Part shown: in pieces, positions 1-10,968 of the stretch | Layout: every line of letters begins with the position of its first letter | Numbering within the stretch: position 1 is the first letter of the stretch | Source of the DNA: Atopobiaceae bacterium | Lineage (GTDB): Bacteria; Actinomycetota; Coriobacteriia; Coriobacteriales; Atopobiaceae | Length of the DNA: 64,000 nt | Assembly: GCA_022655215.1 (NCBI GenBank) | Contig: JALCUE010000001.1 | Coordinates: 434,001-498,000, forward strand | Reading direction: 5' to 3' | Translations under genes and position numbers: made by a program | The notes under the pieces: model-generated | The model's database searches: none | Told to the model about the DNA's origin: nothing | Seen by the model: only the letters and a program-made list of their open reading frames with translations

Positions 1-69
1 GGTCACGATCGCGTATCCGATGCCGCGGGTCCCTCCCGTGACGACGGCGACCTTTCCCTCAAGCTGCAT
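1..69 (-). CDS. Short-chain dehydrogenase/reductase, N-terminal end only
   Basis: The reverse strand opens with an ATG at 69 behind an AGGAAGG ribosome site and reads 23 codons to the window edge. The visible peptide, MQLEGKVAVVTGGTRGIGYA, is the first beta strand and the TGxxxGIG dinucleotide-binding loop of classical short-chain dehydrogenases. Such enzymes are cytosolic NAD(P)H oxidoreductases; the catalytic Tyr-x-x-x-Lys and the substrate-binding part lie outside the window, so the substrate cannot be given. FabG-like or sugar/steroid dehydrogenases are equally possible. Confidence 0.85.
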   Translation of the reverse strand, partial: MQLEGKVAVVTGGTRGIGYAIVT

Positions 70-331
70 GGCCTTCCTCGCTTCCGTTCGTGGTTCGCTG
101 GTATGCAAGCGCTCTGGTCACATTGTTCCCGATGTGGGGAGCCGGCATGAGGTCTTCTCGAATAATCCCGATGCCACCGTCTCTCGACCTCGGTGGTCAT
201 GCCCTCTCAACGGGATGGTTGCGGCATCGTAAGCCTCCCGAAACCTTCGGGCCACCGGCACGTGACCTGGGACGGATAGCCTGAGCCCCGACACGCGGCC
301 AAGGGGGCGGCGTCGGCGAGAGGGGCTCATC
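70..331. other. Intergenic region between divergent genes
   Basis: This stretch of about 260 bases separates the reverse-strand dehydrogenase from the lipoprotein remnant. It holds a small hairpin at 237-251 (CCCGAA/TTCGGG, three-base loop) without a T tract. I see no convincing promoter, operator or coding frame; short frames here lack family features. Confidence 0.5.
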
Positions 332-547
332 ATGACGGATGCGTTCAGGGGAGCCGCGAGGTTCGCGAGGGAGTCGGGAATCACGCGCCGACAGCTCGTG
401 GAGATGGGCGCGGCCGGAGCCATGGCGCTTGGCCTGGGACTCGTGGGATGCGGCTCGTCTGCCTCGGACTCGGCCACCGATGCCGCGACGTCCCGGGGCG
501 AGGCGGACCGGACGCGGGACGATGCCACGGACCGGCAGCCTGCATAG
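332..547 (+). pseudogene. Collapsed remnant of an amino-acid-binding lipoprotein
   Basis: This 71-codon frame has a good start (GAGAGGGG before ATG). Its N-terminus is a complete twin-arginine-type lipoprotein signal: ITRRQLVEM, a hydrophobic stretch, then LVGC as lipobox around residue 40. The mature part is only about 30 residues and of low complexity, and it ends in ATDRQPA. The intact binding protein immediately downstream ends in exactly the same seven residues. The simplest reading is a tandem duplicate that lost almost all of its binding domain by an internal in-frame deletion, keeping both ends. It could still be secreted as a tiny lipoprotein. Functional binding of a solute is not possible with this length. 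Confidence 0.7.
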
Positions 548-587
548 TCACCACCCAGTGGCATGCGCAATGCCGCCTTGGCCGTCC

Positions 588-607
588 CACTTTAGCGTGG
601 TGAAGTG
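588..607. promoter_or_regulatory. Operator half-degenerate copy 1 (CACTTTAG-N4-GTGAAGTG)
   Basis: An imperfect inverted repeat, CACTTTAG-CGTG-GTGAAGTG, matching 6 of 8 positions of a perfect right arm. It lies 34 bases before a better copy at 622-641 and has the same architecture as the perfect palindrome before the histidine operon at 12925-12944. It is read as the outer of two binding sites for the same unknown regulator. Confidence 0.5.
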
Positions 608-621
608 TCGGCCACATTGTT

Positions 622-641
622 CGCTTTAGTCTGCTAAAGTA
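622..641. promoter_or_regulatory. Operator copy 2 (CTTTAG-N4-CTAAAG core)
   Basis: CGCTTTAG-TCTG-CTAAAGTA has a perfect six-base core inverted repeat, CTTTAG/CTAAAG, with a four-base spacer. It lies about 50 bases before the start of the amino-acid-binding lipoprotein at 695. The same core and spacing occur before hisZG. This suggests that the lipoprotein and histidine synthesis share a repressor. Confidence 0.65.
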
Positions 642-694
642 ACTCTCGCGATTCGGGCGCATGGGGCGCACGGTGCGGACGCGAGGGGACGAGG

Positions 695-1582
695 ATGGAA
701 GAGTCGATCACACGCAGGGGATTCGTCCGGGGCATGGCTGCCATGGCGGCCGTCGCGGGACTCTCGATCGTGGGGGGCACGCTCTCCGGATGCGGTGGCA
801 CCGCGCAGGCCGCGGGGACCAGCCAGGCCGCGACGGACTCGTCCGAACCCATCCGCGTGGGCAGTGAGGTCGCCTTCGCCCCCTACGAGTGGGTCACCTC
901 GTCCTCCTCCGACACCACCGTGCCCATCCAGAACCAGTCCGGCTCCTACGCCGATGGCTATGACGTCTTCTGGATGCGCAAGATAGGCGAGGCCCTCGGC
1001 CGTGACGTCGTCGTGGTCAACATGAGCTTCGGCGGTCTCATCTCCGCGCTCAACCAGGGCCAGGTCGACATGGTCATCTCCGGCATGGCCGACACGGCCG
1101 AGCGCCGCGAGTCGGTGGCCTTCTCCGATGCCTACAAGTCCGAGAAGGACAACTACGGTCTCATGGTGCGCTCCGACTCCGTCTATGCGAACGGCACCAC
1201 GATCAACGACTTCGCGGGTGCCTCGGTACTCGGCCAGAAGAGCTCCCCGCTCGACACGGTCATCGACCAGATCCCCGGAGTGAACCACATGACGCCCGTC
1301 GAGCACGTGCCCGAGCAGCTCACGCAGCTCGAGAACGGCACCGTCGACGCGATCACCGTCTCCCTTGACAACACGCCCGGCTACCTCGAGACCTATCCCG
1401 ACCTCAAGGTCATCCGCTTCCCCGAGGGACAAGGGCTCGACCCGGGATTCGACGGGACCTGCGTGGCGCTGCGCAAGGAGGACACCGACCTGCTTGCCCA
1501 GGTGAACGAGGTCATCGCCTCGGTCTCCGCCGAGGACAACGCGGCCGAGTTCCAGTCCGCCACCGACCGCCAGCCCGCGTAG
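695..1582 (+). CDS. Amino-acid-binding lipoprotein of an ABC transporter (SBP family 3)
   Basis: The 295-residue protein begins with a twin-arginine signal (ITRRGFVRGM) and a lipobox (LSGC, Cys33), so the mature protein should be lipid-anchored on the outer face of the membrane. The mature region has the family 3 layout: an early FAPYEW ligand-pocket strand, DVFWMRKIGEALG, VDMVISGMADTAERRESVAFSDAY, and GTVDAITVSLDN. No permease or ATPase is encoded nearby, so it must work with components elsewhere. Two copies of a palindrome also found before the histidine operon precede it, which makes histidine or a related amino acid a reasonable substrate guess. The substrate itself is not visible in the sequence. 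The preceding remnant shares its last seven residues. Confidence 0.88.
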   Translation: MEESITRRGFVRGMAAMAAVAGLSIVGGTLSGCGGTAQAAGTSQAATDSSEPIRVGSEVAFAPYEWVTSSSSDTTVPIQNQSGSYADGYDVFWMRKIGEALGRDVVVVNMSFGGLISALNQGQVDMVISGMADTAERRESVAFSDAYKSEKDNYGLMVRSDSVYANGTTINDFAGASVLGQKSSPLDTVIDQIPGVNHMTPVEHVPEQLTQLENGTVDAITVSLDNTPGYLETYPDLKVIRFPEGQGLDPGFDGTCVALRKEDTDLLAQVNEVIASVSAEDNAAEFQSATDRQPA

Positions 1583-1616
1583 GGGACGACGGGCCCGTCA
1601 GCCTCCCGAGGTCGGC

Positions 1617-2150
1617 TCAGCCCTGCTGCTTCCTGCTGACGCGCTTGGGGGAGCGCGAGCGGCGCGAGGTCTTGGTGCGGAACTGCTGGGAGAGCACGGA
1701 TATGTTGCCGTCCACCTCGAGGACGGCGTAGTCGACCTGGCCCTCGTCCTCCACACCGTGCTCGCGCAGCGCCTCCATCAGCTCGTCATGGCTGATGAGC
1801 GCCCGCCGCATGTTGCGCTGCTGCTCCTGGCCCTTCTGGATGAGGATGATGGGTTCCCCCTGGAGGAACCTGCTGAACCAAGGGATGCGGTAGAGGCACT
1901 TCTTGAAGAGGCCGTCCATCACGAACAGCGTCGCCGCCGCGACCAGGCCACCCGCGAGCGAGGTGTCCGAGCCCACCATCGCGTTCTGAACGGCGTTCGA
2001 GAGCAGCATGACGAACACGAGGTCGATGATGGAGAGCTGCGCCACCTCCGTCTTGCCGAACAGGCGCATCGCGATCACGATGAACAGGTAGACGCACGCG
2101 GTCGACAACACGATCGCGCCATATCCGAGCAGAGTCGATGAGACGTCCAT
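1617..2150 (-). CDS. DUF421 (YetF-like) membrane protein
   Basis: I place the start at ATG 2150, behind AGGGGGG, giving 177 residues; a longer upstream frame has no membrane character. The N-terminal third holds three hydrophobic segments, including the conserved [29 protein letters not shown] stretch typical of DUF421/YetF proteins. A soluble domain follows ([39 protein letters not shown]). The last 20 or so residues are strongly basic. Family members sit in the cytoplasmic membrane; their biochemical role is not well established. The gene converges on the binding protein before it, with 34 bases between the stops. Confidence 0.85.
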   Translation of the reverse strand: MDVSSTLLGYGAIVLSTACVYLFIVIAMRLFGKTEVAQLSIIDLVFVMLLSNAVQNAMVGSDTSLAGGLVAAATLFVMDGLFKKCLYRIPWFSRFLQGEPIILIQKGQEQQRNMRRALISHDELMEALREHGVEDEGQVDYAVLEVDGNISVLSQQFRTKTSRRSRSPKRVSRKQQG

Positions 2151-2233
2151 GGTCCCCCCTGTGTCCTTCGGTGCCACACCCATCCGCCCCATCCTAGGCC
2201 CTCGCGGCGTGGCGAGGGCGTGAATCTCGGATA

Positions 2234-2247
2234 CGACCATATGTTCG
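2234..2247. promoter_or_regulatory. Candidate LexA (SOS) box before uvrA
   Basis: CGACCATATGTTCG differs by one base from the Gram-positive SOS consensus CGAAC-N4-GTTCG. It lies about 100 bases before the uvrA start. uvrA is a classical LexA target, which supports the reading; the one mismatch weakens it. Confidence 0.5.
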
Positions 2248-2343
2248 GTCGCACGTCTCGGTAGACTGAAGGCTTGGCCGAGCGGACCTCCTCGCGAGGT
2301 CGAATGGTTCGGAACGAGACAGGGACTGCGAGGTAGCAAAGGC

Positions 2344-5232
<2,889 letters not shown>

Positions 5233-5238
5233 ACCAAG

Positions 5239-5739
5239 ATGGCCCACAAGGACAGGACTCCCAAGACGAACGCCATGCGCGAGCTCGACCGTGGCGGCAT
5301 CGACTACGTGACCCATGTCTACGCGGATGACTCCACCGACTCCGACCTCGGCGTCCGTATCGCCGACGAGCTGGGCGAGGACTCCGACCGCGTCTTCAAG
5401 ACGCTCGTGTGCGTCTCTCCCGCGGGCGACCACGTCGTCTGCTGCATCCCCGTCGCCTCCGAGCTCGACCTCAAGCGCGCCGCCGCCGCGGCAGGGGAGA
5501 AGAGCCTGTCCATGATGCACGTCCGCGACCTCGAGGAGACGTGCGGCTACGTCCGCGGCGCCTGCTCGCCCGTGGGCATGCGTCGCCAGTTCCCCACGAT
5601 CATCGACGAGACCGCCGAGCTCTTCGACACCATCTGCGTGTCCGGCGGCCGCAGGGGAGTGCAGCTCGAACTCGCCCCCGACGCGCTCGCCGGCTTCGTG
5701 GGCGGCCTCTTCGCCGACGTCGTCCGTGAGGGGGACTGA
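5239..5739 (+). CDS. ybaK: Cys-tRNA(Pro)/Cys-tRNA deacylase, YbaK/EbsC family
   Basis: This 166-residue protein is about the length of E. coli YbaK. It hydrolyses Cys from mischarged tRNA(Pro) in the family's known members, protecting translation accuracy. Visible hallmarks are the RVFKTLVCVS strand carrying the conserved lysine (Lys54), the HVVCCIPVASELDLKRAA segment, and GYVRGACSPVGMRRQFPTIID, which matches the GG.SP.G loop and following strand of the family. It starts six bases after the uvrA stop and ends just before murJ. No membrane segments or signal are present. The exact amino acid specificity cannot be read from the sequence. Confidence 0.9.
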   Translation: MAHKDRTPKTNAMRELDRGGIDYVTHVYADDSTDSDLGVRIADELGEDSDRVFKTLVCVSPAGDHVVCCIPVASELDLKRAAAAAGEKSLSMMHVRDLEETCGYVRGACSPVGMRRQFPTIIDETAELFDTICVSGGRRGVQLELAPDALAGFVGGLFADVVREGD

Positions 5740-5740
5740 C

Positions 5741-7441
5741 ATGTCCTCCTACCGAGGCAGGCACTTCGCCGGCACCACCACGAAGCCGGTCCCCACGGCG
5801 TCCGCTCCCGTCGAGCCCGGCACTACCACGCCGCCGGTCGCCTCTGATGCCTCATCCGCCGAGGCCTCGGTCGGCCGTTCCGCCGCGCTCATGAGCGTCC
5901 TCGTCATCGTGAGCCGCATCACGGGCTTCTTCCGCACCTGGGGTCAGGCCTACGCGCTCGGCGTCACGGTCATGGCGAGCTGCTACACGGTGGCCAACAA
6001 CCTCCCCAACCAGCTCTACGAGCTCGTCATGGGCGGTATGCTCATCACGGCGTTCCTGCCCGTCTACATGTCCGTCCGCAAGAGGGCCGGTGCCGAGGGC
6101 GCGAGCCGCTACGCCTCCAACCTGGTCTCCCTCGTGGTCATCATCATGGGCGCGGTCGCCGTCCTGGGTCTCGTCTTCGCGGCCCAGGTCATCTGGACGC
6201 AGTCGTTCAACGCCACCGAGGAGTTCGACTTCGACCTCGCCACGTACTTCTTCCGGTTCTTCGTCATCGAGGTCGTGCTCTACGCGCTCTCCTCGATCCT
6301 CTCGGGCATCCTGAACGCCGAGAGGGACTACTTCTGGAGCACCGCGGCACCCATCTTCAACAACGTCGTGTGCACCGCCTCCTTCTTCATATACGCGGCG
6401 CTTGCCGACTCCAATCCCACGATCGCCATCCTCGCGCTCGCCATCGGCAACCCCGCAGGCGTGCTCATCCAGGTGGTCATGCAGATACCCTCGCTCAAGA
6501 AGCACGGCATCCACATCCGCCCCTACGTGGACGTGCATGACCCCGCCATCCGCGAGACGCTCTCCATCGGCATCCCCTCGCTCATCGTGACGGGTGCCTC
6601 GTTCGTCACCTACTCGGTGCAGACGAGCTGCCAGCTGTCCGTCACGGTGTCGGGCGCCTCGGTTGGCTACTACGCGCGCCTGTGGTACACGCTTCCCTAC
6701 GCCATCCTCTCGATCCCCATCACCACGGCCATGTTCACGGAGCTCTCCAGCCGGGTGGCCGAGGGGGACATGGACGGGTTCGTGGCCGGTGTCTCGTCCG
6801 GCACGGCGAAGATCATGTTCTACCTGGTGCCGTTCGCGATGTTCCTCATGGTGTTCGCGCCCTGCCTCATAACGCTTCTGGCCGCGGGCAAGTTCACCGC
6901 CGACCAGATCGACATGACCGGCAGGTATCTCGTCGTCCTGGCCGTCTCCCTGCCGTTCTACGGCGTGTGCACGTATCTGCAGAAGGTCTGCTCGTCCCTG
7001 AGGCGGATGAGGGTGTTCGCGGTGGCGAGCGTCGTCGCGGCCATCGTGCAGGTCCTCTTCTGCTTCGTCTTCACGCCGCTGTTCGGACTCGACATGGTGG
7101 CCCTCTCGTCCCTGCTGTTCTTCATCGCGGTCGACCTCGTGTCCTTCGTGAGCCTCAAGAGGACCCTCGGCAGGGTGGGGATGCGCTCGGTCGTGGTGGC
7201 CACGCTCCGCGCGTGTGCGTTCGGCGTCGCCGGGGCCGTGGTGGGTGGAGCCATCCTCTGGGTCCTCACGACGTTCTGGGCACCTCTGGGAGACTCCGCC
7301 ATGAGGGCGTTCCTCTATTGCGTCATCGCCGGCATACCGGCCGTCATCGTGACGTTCGGTCTGGCCATGCGTGCCCACGTGCCCGAGATGAGCTTCCTGG
7401 ACGGGATCCTCGACAAGGTGAGGCGTCGCCTCGGGAGATAG
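5741..7441 (+). CDS. murJ: MurJ/MviN-type lipid II flippase
   Basis: MurJ moves lipid-linked peptidoglycan precursors across the cytoplasmic membrane. I choose ATG 5741 because GAGGGGG precedes it at good spacing and it follows the ybaK stop directly; a GTG 15 bases earlier overlaps ybaK. The 566-residue product has a polar, Thr/Pro/Ala-rich N-terminal tail of about 45 residues. Multiple hydrophobic helices follow, beginning with the characteristic SRITGFFRTWGQAYALG and NNLPNQLYELVMGGMLITAFLPVY segments. About fourteen membrane segments can be counted by eye, as expected for the MVF family. It is the last gene of the uvrA-ybaK-murJ run. Confidence 0.93.
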   Translation: MSSYRGRHFAGTTTKPVPTASAPVEPGTTTPPVASDASSAEASVGRSAALMSVLVIVSRITGFFRTWGQAYALGVTVMASCYTVANNLPNQLYELVMGGMLITAFLPVYMSVRKRAGAEGASRYASNLVSLVVIIMGAVAVLGLVFAAQVIWTQSFNATEEFDFDLATYFFRFFVIEVVLYALSSILSGILNAERDYFWSTAAPIFNNVVCTASFFIYAALADSNPTIAILALAIGNPAGVLIQVVMQIPSLKKHGIHIRPYVDVHDPAIRETLSIGIPSLIVTGASFVTYSVQTSCQLSVTVSGASVGYYARLWYTLPYAILSIPITTAMFTELSSRVAEGDMDGFVAGVSSGTAKIMFYLVPFAMFLMVFAPCLITLLAAGKFTADQIDMTGRYLVVLAVSLPFYGVCTYLQKVCSSLRRMRVFAVASVVAAIVQVLFCFVFTPLFGLDMVALSSLLFFIAVDLVSFVSLKRTLGRVGMRSVVVATLRACAFGVAGAVVGGAILWVLTTFWAPLGDSAMRAFLYCVIAGIPAVIVTFGLAMRAHVPEMSFLDGILDKVRRRLGR

Positions 7442-7516
7442 CGGGAACGTCCCTGCGTCCCTCCATCGGTGATGTTTCGTCTGAGTTAACATCCGCCCGA
7501 AAGTGAGTAATCCTGA

Positions 7517-7544
7517 ATGACTCCCGAATGGGCCCGCCTATGAT
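7517..7544 (+). promoter_or_regulatory. Candidate promoter of the liv operon
   Basis: TATGAT at 7539-7544 is a good minus-10 box, with ATGACT 16 bases upstream as a weak minus-35. It lies about 55 bases before the livK start, in the 156-base gap after murJ. Confidence 0.45.
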
Positions 7545-7597
7545 AGCGGGAATTCGTCGGACAGCCCGGCGACCGTAGCCCAGAAGGAGGACGAGAG

Positions 7598-8848
7598 ATG
7601 GATTTCTACAAGTCTGAGATGTCTCGCAGGAAGTTTGTCAAGATCATTGGAGCTACGGGAGCCCTAAGCGCGGTAAGCGTCGCCGGGGTCACCGGCTGCA
7701 GCGGCTCCTCCAGCTCCTCTTCGAGCTCGAGCGACTCCGGCAGCACCGCGACCTTCAAGCTCGGCGGCATCGGCCCCGTCACGGGTGCCGCGGCCATCTA
7801 CGGCACCGCCTGCAAGAACGGCGCCCAGATCGCCGTCGACGAGATCAAGGCGGCTGGTGGCGACGTCATCTTCGACTTCAACTTCCAGGATGACGAGCAC
7901 GACCCCGAGAAGTCGGTCAACGCATACAACAACCTCAAGGACTGGGGCATGCAGATCCTGACCGGCCCGACCACCACGGCTCCCTGCGTGGCCGTCTCGG
8001 CCGAGACGAACTCGGACAACATGTTCGAGCTCACCCCCTCCGCCAGTTCGACCGACGTCATCGGCGGCCAGCCCGACGCCGACGGCAACGTCTCCACGCC
8101 CAGGAAGTCCAACGTCTTCCAGATGTGCTTCACGGACCCCAACCAGGGCACCGCTTCGGCCAAGTACATCAAGGAGCAGTCGCTCGGCACCAAGATCGCC
8201 ATCATCTACAACAACTCCGACACCTACTCCACCGGCATCTTCAAGAAGTTCACGAGTGAGGCGCAGGCCCAGGGTCTCGAGATCGTCTCGACCACGTCGT
8301 TCACCGACGACACGGCCACGGACTTCTCCGTCCAGTTGAACGACGCCAAGAACAACGGCGCCGACCTGCTGTTCATCCCCATCTACTACACGCCCGCGTC
8401 GCTCATCCTGAAGCAGGCCGACACCATGGGCTACAAGCCCAAGTTCTTCGGCGTCGACGGTCTCGACGGCCTCCTCACGCTCGAGGGCTTCGACACCTCG
8501 CTCGCCGAGGGCGTCATGCTCCTGACCCCGTTCACGGCCGACGCGACCGACTCCGCCACGCAGAGCTTCGTCTCCACGTACAAGAAGGACTACGACGGCA
8601 CCCCCAACCAGTTCGCCGCCGACTCCTATGACTGCGTCTATGCCATCAAGCAGGCCATCGAGAAGGCCGGCATCACCGCGGACATGACCTACACCGACAT
8701 ATGCGACAAGCTCGTCGCCGCCTTCACCGCGTCGGACTTCAAGTTCGACGGGCTCACCGGAACCGGCATGACCTGGTCGGACACGGGCGAGGTCTCCAAG
8801 GACCCGAAGGGCATGGTAATCAAGGACGGGGCCTACGTCAGCATGTAG
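7598..8848 (+). CDS. livK: Branched-chain-type amino acid binding lipoprotein
   Basis: The 416-residue product starts with a twin-arginine motif (SRRKFVKIIG), a hydrophobic core and a lipobox (VTGC, Cys34), followed by a serine-rich linker. It is therefore predicted to be exported folded and lipid-anchored. The mature part is a type I periplasmic-binding fold of the Leu/Ile/Val family: IGPVTGAAAIYGTACKNGAQIAVDEIKAAGG, then DDEHDPEKSVNAYNNL, and GTKIAIIYNNSDTYSTGIFKKF. AGGAGG gives a strong ribosome site. It heads livHMGF, separated from livH by a hairpin at 8876-8908. The substrate might be other amino acids, since this family is broad. Confidence 0.92.
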   Translation: MDFYKSEMSRRKFVKIIGATGALSAVSVAGVTGCSGSSSSSSSSSDSGSTATFKLGGIGPVTGAAAIYGTACKNGAQIAVDEIKAAGGDVIFDFNFQDDEHDPEKSVNAYNNLKDWGMQILTGPTTTAPCVAVSAETNSDNMFELTPSASSTDVIGGQPDADGNVSTPRKSNVFQMCFTDPNQGTASAKYIKEQSLGTKIAIIYNNSDTYSTGIFKKFTSEAQAQGLEIVSTTSFTDDTATDFSVQLNDAKNNGADLLFIPIYYTPASLILKQADTMGYKPKFFGVDGLDGLLTLEGFDTSLAEGVMLLTPFTADATDSATQSFVSTYKKDYDGTPNQFAADSYDCVYAIKQAIEKAGITADMTYTDICDKLVAAFTASDFKFDGLTGTGMTWSDTGEVSKDPKGMVIKDGAYVSM

Positions 8849-8875
8849 CCCTCGCTGACGACTCCCCGTTATCAA

Positions 8876-8908
8876 GGCGGAGGCCACCTTTCCACGGTGG
8901 TCTCCGCC
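8876..8908 (+). terminator. Hairpin between livK and livH (attenuator-like)
   Basis: A 13-base stem, GGCGGAGGCCACC against GGTGGTCTCCGCC with one G-U pair, closes a seven-base loop. There is no long T tract. Its place after the binding-protein gene suggests partial termination or mRNA stabilisation, giving more binding protein than permease. Confidence 0.7.
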
Positions 8909-8970
8909 TGCTTGCATCAATGGTCGTCCCGGGGCATGTCTTCGGGACATGGAATCGAAGGGAGGACGAC

Positions 8971-9852
8971 GTGGACTTCCTCACCAACCTCATCAACGGC
9001 ATCAGCCTCGGCAGCATCTACGCGATCATCGCCCTGGGCTACACCATGGTCTATGGCATCGCGAAGATGCTCAACTTCGCCCACGGCGACGTCATCATGG
9101 TCGGCGCCTACATCTGTTTCTGTGCGATGGGATACCTGGGACTCTCGCCGATCCTCGCCGTGCTGCTCTCGATTGTGGGCTGCACGGTCCTGGGCATCGT
9201 GATCGAGCGTCTCGCCTACAAACCACTGCGCAACGCACCGTCGCTCGACGTGTTGATCACCGCCATCGGCGTGAGCTACTTCCTCGAGAACGCCGCCCTC
9301 CTCATCTGGAAGAGCGACCCCAAGTCGTTCACGTCCGTGGTCGACCTGCCGTCGCTGTCCCTGTTCGACGGCCAGCTCGTCATCAGCGGCGTCACGATGG
9401 TCACCGTGCTCGCGTGCGTGGTCATCATGATCGCGCTCACCACGTTCACGACCAAGTCCAAGCAGGGCAAGGCCATGCGTGCCTGCTCCGAGGACCAGGG
9501 TGCCGCCCGTCTCATGGGCATCAACGTCGACTCCACGATCTCGCTGACGTTCGCCATCGGCTCCGGCCTGGCCGCCATCGCCGGCGTGCTGCTCTGCTCG
9601 GCATACCCCACGCTCACGCCCACGACCGGCCTCATGCCCGGCATCAAGGCGTTCGTCGCGGCCGTGCTCGGAGGCATCGGCTCGATCCCGGGCGCCGTCC
9701 TCGGAGGCGTCCTTCTCGGCATCATCGAGATCTTCGCGAAGGCCTACATCGGCACGCAGATGAGCGATGCCGTCGTCTTCGCCGTCCTCATCATCGCCCT
9801 GCTCATCAAGCCTTCCGGCCTGCTGGGCAAGCAGATCAAGGAGAAGGTGTAG
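8971..9852 (+). CDS. livH: Branched-chain amino acid ABC transporter permease LivH
   Basis: The start is GTG 8971, five bases after GGGAGG; upstream extensions read through the livK-livH hairpin. The 293-residue protein opens with the family hallmark INGISLGSIYAIIALGYTMVYGIAKMLNFAHGDVIM and has about eight hydrophobic helices. It also has the cytoplasmic coupling region GKAMRACSEDQGAARLMGINVD, which contacts the ATPases. It forms the membrane channel with LivM. The stop codon abuts the livM start. Confidence 0.95.
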   Translation: MDFLTNLINGISLGSIYAIIALGYTMVYGIAKMLNFAHGDVIMVGAYICFCAMGYLGLSPILAVLLSIVGCTVLGIVIERLAYKPLRNAPSLDVLITAIGVSYFLENAALLIWKSDPKSFTSVVDLPSLSLFDGQLVISGVTMVTVLACVVIMIALTTFTTKSKQGKAMRACSEDQGAARLMGINVDSTISLTFAIGSGLAAIAGVLLCSAYPTLTPTTGLMPGIKAFVAAVLGGIGSIPGAVLGGVLLGIIEIFAKAYIGTQMSDAVVFAVLIIALLIKPSGLLGKQIKEKV

Positions 9853-10968
9853 GTGATGACGATGTTCAAGAGCATGAGCAAGTCAGCTCGTTCCACGTTC
9901 ACCACCTATGCGATGGTCGTCGTCGCGTACGTCATCGTCCAGATCCTCGCGAACGGTGGCATGATCACGAACTCCCTCACGGGTCAGCTCGTCCCCATCT
10001 GCGCCTATATCTGCTTGGCCGTCTCGCTCAACCTCGTGGTCGGCATCTCCGGCGAGCTGTCTTTGGGCCATGCCGGCTTCATGAGCGTCGGCGCCTTCGC
10101 GGGCGTGGTCGCGGCTGCGTGCTTCTCCTCCTCGGTCCCCAATGACGCGCTGAGGCTCATCCTCTCCATCGCCGTCGGCGGTGGCTGCGCCGCCATCGCG
10201 GGCTTCGTGGTGGGCATCCCCGTCATGAGACTTCACGGTGACTACCTCGCGATCGTCACCCTCGCCTTCGGCGAGATCATCAAGAACATCATGAACAACC
10301 TCTACGTGGGCCTCGACTCGGCGGGTCTCCACTTCTCGATGACCGATGCGAACTCGCTCGGCATGTCCGGAGGCACCATCCTCATCAACGGCCCCCAGGG
10401 TGCCGTGGGCATCGAGAAGCTCTCCACGTTCTTCGCGGGCTTCATCCTCGTCATCTTCTGCCTGTTCGTGGTGCTGAACCTCATCCACTCGCGTTCGGGC
10501 CGCGCCATCATGGCCGTCCGCGACAACCGCATCGCGGCCGAGTCGGTGGGCATCAACGTCACCAAGTACCGCCTCATGGCCTTCGTCATCTCCGCGGCCC
10601 TCGCGGGCATGGCGGGCGCGCTCTACGCCATGAACTACAGCTCCATCGTGCCTAAGAAGTTCGACTTCAACACGTCGATCCTCATCCTCGTGTTCGTCGT
10701 CCTGGGTGGCATGGGCAACATCCGCGGTTCCGTCATCTCCGCCACGATCCTCACGATCCTGCCCGAGATGCTCCGTGCCATCAGCGACTACCGCATGCTC
10801 ATCTACGCCATCGTGCTGATCCTGGTCATGCTCGTCTCCAACAACCCCACGCTCAAGGGCGCATGGGCCAACCTCAGGTCGCGCTTGCGCGGCAGGAGGG
10901 GCAGACCCAAGGTCGCGGCCGCCGAGGCCGCGGGCGACGCCCCGGAGGGAGGCGATTCCGATGAGTAG
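9853..10968 (+). CDS. livM: Branched-chain amino acid ABC transporter permease LivM
   Basis: The second permease of the transporter starts at GTG 9853 (ATG 9856 is an alternative) behind AAGGAG inside the end of livH. The 371-residue product has a membrane core with NLVVGISGELSLGHAGFMSVGAFAG and GGMGNIRGSVISATILTILPE, both typical of LivM, and the coupling motif GRAIMAVRDNRIAAESVGINV. The C-terminal 35 residues are a charged Arg/Ala-rich tail. It overlaps livG by eight bases, indicating translational coupling. Confidence 0.95.
   Translation: MMTMFKSMSKSARSTFTTYAMVVVAYVIVQILANGGMITNSLTGQLVPICAYICLAVSLNLVVGISGELSLGHAGFMSVGAFAGVVAAACFSSSVPNDALRLILSIAVGGGCAAIAGFVVGIPVMRLHGDYLAIVTLAFGEIIKNIMNNLYVGLDSAGLHFSMTDANSLGMSGGTILINGPQGAVGIEKLSTFFAGFILVIFCLFVVLNLIHSRSGRAIMAVRDNRIAAESVGINVTKYRLMAFVISAALAGMAGALYAMNYSSIVPKKFDFNTSILILVFVVLGGMGNIRGSVISATILTILPEMLRAISDYRMLIYAIVLILVMLVSNNPTLKGAWANLRSRLRGRRGRPKVAAAEAAGDAPEGGDSDE

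Noticed and set aside
7441-7470. Small inverted repeat GGGA/TCCC after murJ as a terminator
   Set aside because: The stem is only four bases and has no T tract; too weak to support.
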